NCBI RefSeq assembly: GCF_903679515.1
Contig: NZ_CAHOYM010000014.1
Location: forward strand, 1-43,491
Direction: 5' to 3'
DNA: 43,491 bases
Source of the DNA: Bartonella gabonensis
GTDB taxonomy: Bacteria > Pseudomonadota > Alphaproteobacteria > Rhizobiales > Rhizobiaceae
Positions 39,187 through 43,491 of this stretch are shown one piece after another. The notes beneath the pieces were generated by a model. That model made no database searches. It worked only from the letters and a program-made list of their open reading frames with translations, and was not told the origin of the DNA. Positions within the stretch are counted from its first letter, which is position 1. Each line of letters begins with the position of its first letter. The position numbers and the translations under genes were made by a program.

Positions 39187-39968
39187 CGTCTGTAGAAAAT
39201 ACGCTATAAGCTATAAATCGATAGGTAAAGATAGGTCTAAAAAATAGAAAAAACTTGTAAGACCTCAGTAAAGCAAATGAACTTTTAAAAATGCAATTTT
39301 TTACAAATTACGTGTTGATTATTTTCTACTTTTAAATTCCACAACTCCATAAGCAGGAAAAATGAATTCCTCTTTATTCTCAACAAAATTAATTTACCAG
39401 CTATTCTCTTCTGAGGAAAAATATATTTTTAATTTTACTGAAGGTAGTGACAAAAATGATACATTAAGTCGGCTTGTAGTAACTTATTTCATTATTGGTT
39501 ACCTTTTGTGACCGGAGGCTTTTATCAAGATAAAATCGATCACCCCCCATCTTAAGGCATTTTCAAGACAATTCCCCATCTTATAAATTCACTCATTTTA
39601 CGCAAAATACATCTTGCTTTAGCACTCCGCAAAAATAGAAAGAGCCCCTTCTTTTCCATCATTCCAACACTTGCTTTTTAAACGAAATAAGGAAACCAAA
39701 AATAAGAAAACAGTATTCTTCTTGAAAAAAATAATTAATGAGTGTAAAAATTAAACAAATTTTAACCAATATACGAAAAAGTAACCTTACTTATCTTATG
39801 AAAGATAACAAAGAGCAAAACGCATTCATTGTAACATCTAAGCACGTAGTTTCTTTACTTTTTCAATCATATCTTGAATATGCAAAAAACTAAACTCAAA
39901 AAAACTCTAGCGTTTAAATGTGTCTTTTTTGTGTTTATAGTTAATTTTTTTCATTGGGGGATTTTTTT
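39187..39968. other. Spacer between the two adhesin genes
   Basis: About 780 bp, AT-rich, without a supported frame. The second adhesin therefore probably has its own promoter here. A G-tract (39956-39960) eight bases before ATG 39969 serves as ribosome-binding site. Confidence 0.45.
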
Positions 39969-42251
39969 ATGAAAAAATTATATACAAAATTAGCGGGAAA
40001 TGATTCAAAATTTTCTCGTTTTCCTTTTATTAAAGTCTTATCATTGACTTCAATAGTAGCAATTTTATCGAGTGTTTCTCCTGTTTTTTCCAAAACAAAA
40101 GAGGAAGTTTCTATAAACATAAAGGATGCTACTGTTTGGGTGTTTCCACAAAGTGTTATCTCTGTTTATGATGACTCTAGCGGTTATTTAGGGACTATTA
40201 ATGTATCACAAGACTATTTAACAGTGTTGAATACGGTACTGACACCAAAAGTAAATGCTTCTGTGGATGATAAAAATTTTTTAAACGATATGCTTTCTGA
40301 GAAAAGAGTGATTTCAAGAGCTATAAATTCTAAAAAATATGACGCTGGTCACCCTCTTGAGTTGGGTTTTAATTCGCATGCAAAGCTTCATGATAGTATC
40401 GCTGTAGGGCTAGTAGTAGAGGCTAAAGTTGAACAGGGGATGGCTATTGGTTTCACTGCTTTATCTACTGGGGGTAAGAATAGTATTGCGATAGGTTCTA
40501 CTGTAGTCTTTTCTGAAGATGAAAAAACTAAAACAGTTGCAGGTGCTAAGTTTGCAATAGCTTTCGGTACTCAAGCGCATAGTTATGCGAATCAGGCAAT
40601 TGCTATGGGGTACAATGCATATGCAACGAAGGAAGCATTGCAAGCGATTGCTATTGGTGCGAATACAAAAGCAGCAGGAAAATTCGCCATAACTATGGGT
40701 GATCAGGCAGAAGCCACAAGAGAAGATAGCATAGCTATAGGCCGCATGGCGCATGCCTTGGGGAAAAGCAATACCGCATTTGGTTCTGAATATAATGAAA
40801 AAGGACACGGGGAAAATGATTATACCACTGTTAGTGGTGACTATTCAACAGCTTTGGGTGCAGTTTCTAAGGCATTGGCAGAGGGGGCAACTGCTGTTGG
40901 TCATCGTGCATATGCATCAGAAAAGGACGCTGTTTCTATAGGATTTTATTCGGAAGCAAAAGCAGATCACGCTATTGCTTTAGGTGCTGATTCTATAGCT
41001 AACGTTGCAGCTGGTGTTCAAGGCTATAATCCTCTTAAAGCAGAGACAGATGACACTTTTGCATGGAAAAGTACTTACGGCGCCGTTGGTGTTAGTGATG
41101 TCTCTAAGGGGAAAACACGACAAATTGGTGGAGTCGCAGAAGGTACTGAAGAGACCGATGCCGTTAATATTGCACAGCTAAAGTCATTACAAACCTATGT
41201 AGACAAAGGCTGGAAACTATCTGTTGATGGTAAAAATGCTAAAGTTGTAGGGATAGAGGATACGGTAGATCTTTCTGCTGGCAGTGAAAATCTCCAAATT
41301 ACCAAAGGCGAAGGCGATAATAAGGTAAAATTTGATCTCGCAAAAAACATTACGCTGGATAGTGTAACAGTAGGTGAGAATATTTTAGATACAAAAGGCT
41401 TGAAAATCGCAAATGGTCCTCAAATAACGACTGAGGGTATTAATGCTAGCGGTAAAAAGATGACAGGAGTTGCAGCTGGTACTGATGTGACCGATGCGGT
41501 GAATTTTGGACAACTGCAAAAAATTGAAAAAGATGTCAAAGAACAAGTAGCCGCCACTAGCTTCGTAAAACAAGACGCTGAGACGCAACACATCACCATT
41601 GGTAAGGATACAGGTGGTGATAAAATCGATATTGCTAACAATAAAAATGATAAGTGTACTCTTACAGGCATAAAAGCTGGTACGCTCTCTGAAGATTCAA
41701 ATGAAGCCGTTATTGGTTCACAGCTTTTTGAGACAAATAATAAAGTTGCTTCTTACTTAGGCGGTGGTGCTGAATATAAAGATGGCGCATGGACCGCTCC
41801 TACCTTTAAAGTTAATACAGTTGACGCTGAAGGTAAGGAAAAAAGTGAGACTTATCATAATGTATCTGATGCTTTGAGAGGAGTTGGTAGTTCTTTCACG
41901 AACCTTAAAAATGAGATTACCAAAGAGGTTAATAATACGATTACCACGGTAAAAGGCGATTCCTTATTGTGGAGCGAAACTGATAAAGCTTTTAGTGCTC
42001 AACATGAAAATGATGGCGCAAAAACCAATAGCAAGATTGCGCATCTTTTGGATGGTGACATTTCTGAAGGTTCAATCGATGCGATTACGGGTAACCAGCT
42101 TTATCTCATGAGCAACCAGCTTGCTAGTTATTTTGGTGGTAATGCAGGCTATAAGGATGGCATATGGACTGCTCCAACCTTTACGCTTAAGACAGTTAAG
42201 AAAGATGGCACAGCAGAGGAAAAAATATCAGAATGTTGCATCAGCATTTGA
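39969..42251 (+). CDS. Second trimeric autotransporter adhesin, N-terminal part (frame broken at 42220)
   Basis: A 760-residue frame starting at ATG 39969; a TTG at 39954 is rejected. It has a long signal sequence (about 1-40, LSLTSIVAILSSVSPVFS, close to that of the first adhesin). The YadA-like head has SIAVG/AIAIG-type repeats (for example SIAIGSTVVFSED, AIAIGANTKAAG). The neck is GGVAEGTEETDAVNIAQL, with one Trp-ring module (GWKLSVDGKNAKVV) and FGG-containing stalk modules (SYLGGGAEYKDGAW, SYFGGNAGYKDGIW). After GTAEEK the frame leaves the family pattern (ISECCISI) and stops. The family sequence continues in another frame from 42226. As it stands the product lacks its membrane anchor and could not be displayed. 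Losing one A or gaining two in the A6 run at 42220-42225 restores about 1041-1042 residues. Confidence 0.85.
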   Translation: MKKLYTKLAGNDSKFSRFPFIKVLSLTSIVAILSSVSPVFSKTKEEVSINIKDATVWVFPQSVISVYDDSSGYLGTINVSQDYLTVLNTVLTPKVNASVDDKNFLNDMLSEKRVISRAINSKKYDAGHPLELGFNSHAKLHDSIAVGLVVEAKVEQGMAIGFTALSTGGKNSIAIGSTVVFSEDEKTKTVAGAKFAIAFGTQAHSYANQAIAMGYNAYATKEALQAIAIGANTKAAGKFAITMGDQAEATREDSIAIGRMAHALGKSNTAFGSEYNEKGHGENDYTTVSGDYSTALGAVSKALAEGATAVGHRAYASEKDAVSIGFYSEAKADHAIALGADSIANVAAGVQGYNPLKAETDDTFAWKSTYGAVGVSDVSKGKTRQIGGVAEGTEETDAVNIAQLKSLQTYVDKGWKLSVDGKNAKVVGIEDTVDLSAGSENLQITKGEGDNKVKFDLAKNITLDSVTVGENILDTKGLKIANGPQITTEGINASGKKMTGVAAGTDVTDAVNFGQLQKIEKDVKEQVAATSFVKQDAETQHITIGKDTGGDKIDIANNKNDKCTLTGIKAGTLSEDSNEAVIGSQLFETNNKVASYLGGGAEYKDGAWTAPTFKVNTVDAEGKEKSETYHNVSDALRGVGSSFTNLKNEITKEVNNTITTVKGDSLLWSETDKAFSAQHENDGAKTNSKIAHLLDGDISEGSIDAITGNQLYLMSNQLASYFGGNAGYKDGIWTAPTFTLKTVKKDGTAEEKISECCISI

Positions 42252-43095
42252 AGGTGTTAACGACAGCATGACAAATATCAACAATCGTATTCATGATGTT
42301 GAACAGACTGTTTCATCGAGTGGTTTAAATTGGAACGAGACAGAAAAAGCTTATGACACTCGTCACAATGGAACGGACAGTAAGATTACGCATGTAGCTG
42401 ATGGAGATGTTTCAAAAGGTTCGAAAGACGCCGTTAATGGTAGTCAACTTTGGAAGATGAACCAGAAAATTGAAGAGATTGAAAACCATGTCAACGATAT
42501 TGATAAACAGGTAAAAAATATTGAAAATACGGTTATGAATGATGCAGTTAAATATGATAAAACTGAAAAGGGTGAAAAGATCAATAAAGTTACATTAGCT
42601 GGTGTGAGTGCAAGTGATCCAGTAGTGTTAGACAATGTAGCGGATGGTAAGGTAGAAGAAGGTTCGAAAGAAGCTGTTAATGGTGATCAACTTTGGAAGA
42701 CAAACCAGCAGATGGATCTAGTTCTTGATAAGGCGAAAAAATATACGGATGAGCGTTTCGATAGCATTCTAAATAACACGATGGGTGATGTTATTAAGGA
42801 AGCGAAATCTTATACGGATATGAAGTTTGAGGCTTTAAATTACAGCATTGAGGGTGTGCGAAAAGAAGCAAGACAAGCAGCGGCTATTGGTTTAGCAGTG
42901 GCGAACTTACGCTATAATGAAACACCTGGAAAATTAAGTGTTGGATTTGGTACCGGCTTATGGCGTAACCAATCTGCATTTGCCTTTGGTGCTGGTTATT
43001 CATCTGAGAGCGGATCCCTTTTGTCTAATATATCTGTCACCAATTCTGGTGGTCACAGGGGTATAGGTGCGGGATTCAATATGACATTGAATTGA
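42226..43095 (+). CDS. Second trimeric autotransporter adhesin, C-terminal part (out of frame)
   Basis: Continues the stalk with YQNVASAFEGVNDSMTNINN, a coiled-coil segment (KIEEIENHVNDIDKQVKNIE), neck-like KGSKDAVNGSQLWK and EEGSKEAVNGDQLWK, and the complete YadA-type anchor (RKEARQAAAIGLAVANLRYN to GAGFNMTLN). It has no start codon or signal peptide of its own in a sensible place, so it is the displaced 3' half of the gene that starts at 39969. The anchor is intact, which suggests that the break is recent or reversible. The anchor sequence at 42811-43095 is the second copy of the duplicated 3' end. Confidence 0.85.
   Translation, partial: YQNVASAFEGVNDSMTNINNRIHDVEQTVSSSGLNWNETEKAYDTRHNGTDSKITHVADGDVSKGSKDAVNGSQLWKMNQKIEEIENHVNDIDKQVKNIENTVMNDAVKYDKTEKGEKINKVTLAGVSASDPVVLDNVADGKVEEGSKEAVNGDQLWKTNQQMDLVLDKAKKYTDERFDSILNNTMGDVIKEAKSYTDMKFEALNYSIEGVRKEARQAAAIGLAVANLRYNETPGKLSVGFGTGLWRNQSAFAFGAGYSSESGSLLSNISVTNSGGHRGIGAGFNMTLN
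42811..43095 (+). repeat. Adhesin membrane-anchor duplication, copy 2
   Basis: Partner of 38833-39117, equal in length and without gaps; most differences are silent or conservative. Confidence 0.9.
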
Positions 43096-43124
43096 TAATC
43101 AACAAAATACATTGAGCAAAATCA

Positions 43125-43165
43125 TTTCGCCCTTGTCTTAAACTAAAACAGGGGCGAAAGTTTAT
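43125..43165 (+). terminator. Terminator of the second adhesin gene
   Basis: TTTCGCCCTTGT pairs with ACAGGGGCGAAA (one G-T pair) over an 11-nt loop, followed by GTTTATCTT. Its core CCCTTGTCTTA is shared with the terminator at 39151, showing that the duplication included the terminator. Confidence 0.75.
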
Positions 43166-43195
43166 CTTAATGAAAAACATCACAAGCAGATGAAT

Positions 43196-43491
43196 AATAA
43201 AACAAAATGCATTATCTGAATTTGAAGGTGTTAAAGAAAGCATGACAAATATCAATAATCGTATCCATGATATTGAACAGAGTATTTTCTCGAGTGGTTT
43301 AAATTGGAGGGATACAAAAAAGCTTATGACACGCATCATAAAGGACAAGACAGTAAAATTAAGCATGTAGCAGATGGTGGAAAATATCAGAAGGCTTGAA
43401 AGAAGCTGTTACAGGCGGTCAATTGCATGATTATACGGAGCAGCAGATGAAATTAGTTCTTGATGAATCGAAGAAATATACGGATGAGCAT
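43196..43491 (+). pseudogene. Third adhesin copy, mosaic frameshifted fragment (runs off window)
   Basis: It starts about 30 bp after the terminator of the second gene. The frame from about 43200 reads KQNALSEFEGVKESMTNINN, close to the stalk right after the A6 run in the second adhesin. It shifts at the A6 run 43316-43321 (AYDTHHKGQDSKIKHVADG continues in another frame) and again near 43380 (LKEAVTGGQLHDYTEQQMKL, then VLDESKKYTDEH). The last part is closer to the first adhesin (GSQLHDYTKEQMKIVLDESK), so the fragment is a mosaic. It has no start or signal peptide here. It could be a silent donor segment or the remains of a deleted gene; its 3' end is outside the window. Confidence 0.75.

Noticed and set aside
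42215..43400. Systematic loss of A in homopolymers as the cause of all frame breaks
   Set aside because: The second adhesin needs one base fewer (or two more), whereas the MFS gene and the third adhesin fragment need one more, so a single direction of sequencing error does not explain them all.

Overview
The window reads as a chromosomal segment of a Bartonella species (Alphaproteobacteria, Hyphomicrobiales). The evidence is a low-GC sequence, a fabA operon facing a Fur-family irr gene as in rhizobia, long non-coding stretches with gene remnants, and above all two tandem trimeric autotransporter adhesin genes of the BadA/Vomp type at the right end. The genus is inferred from this combination; no rRNA is present.

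Left part (1-9.4 kb): the 3' end of a gene made of identical 60-bp repeats, then gpsA. Two head-to-head decayed tyrosine-integrase genes follow. Then come the fabA-fabB-fabI unsaturated fatty acid operon (minus), the divergent iron/heme regulator irr, an exported SH3-domain protein, and a gene-poor stretch with a third integrase remnant.

Middle (9.4-25.7 kb): mostly core genes. These are rpsU, fhs (formate-tetrahydrofolate ligase), tRNA-Arg(ACG), a two-gene RND efflux operon (adaptor plus pump), pgi, tRNA-Ser(CGA), rplU-rpmA with a clear terminator, a large EIIA-HPr-EI PTS phosphotransferase, a fourth integrase remnant and tRNA-Ser(GGA).

Accessory block (25.7-34 kb): an overlapping MFS transporter / ATP-grasp ligase pair (the transporter gene is frameshifted near its 5' end), a SAM methyltransferase, a broken second MFS transporter, a translationally coupled pair of unknown small genes, and an XRE-type regulator preceded by a perfect 14-bp inverted repeat. 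The nearby tRNA-Ser and integrase remnant suggest an old integrated element. The ligase/exporter pair is the best candidate here for a little-described system: it looks like synthesis and export of a small amino-acid conjugate or peptide.

Right end (34-43.5 kb): an intact 1647-residue trimeric autotransporter, then a paralogue whose frame is broken at a run of six A, then the start of a third, mosaic and frameshifted copy that runs off the window. Shared 3' ends, shared terminator cores and the broken frames fit a recombining, variably expressed surface adhesin array.
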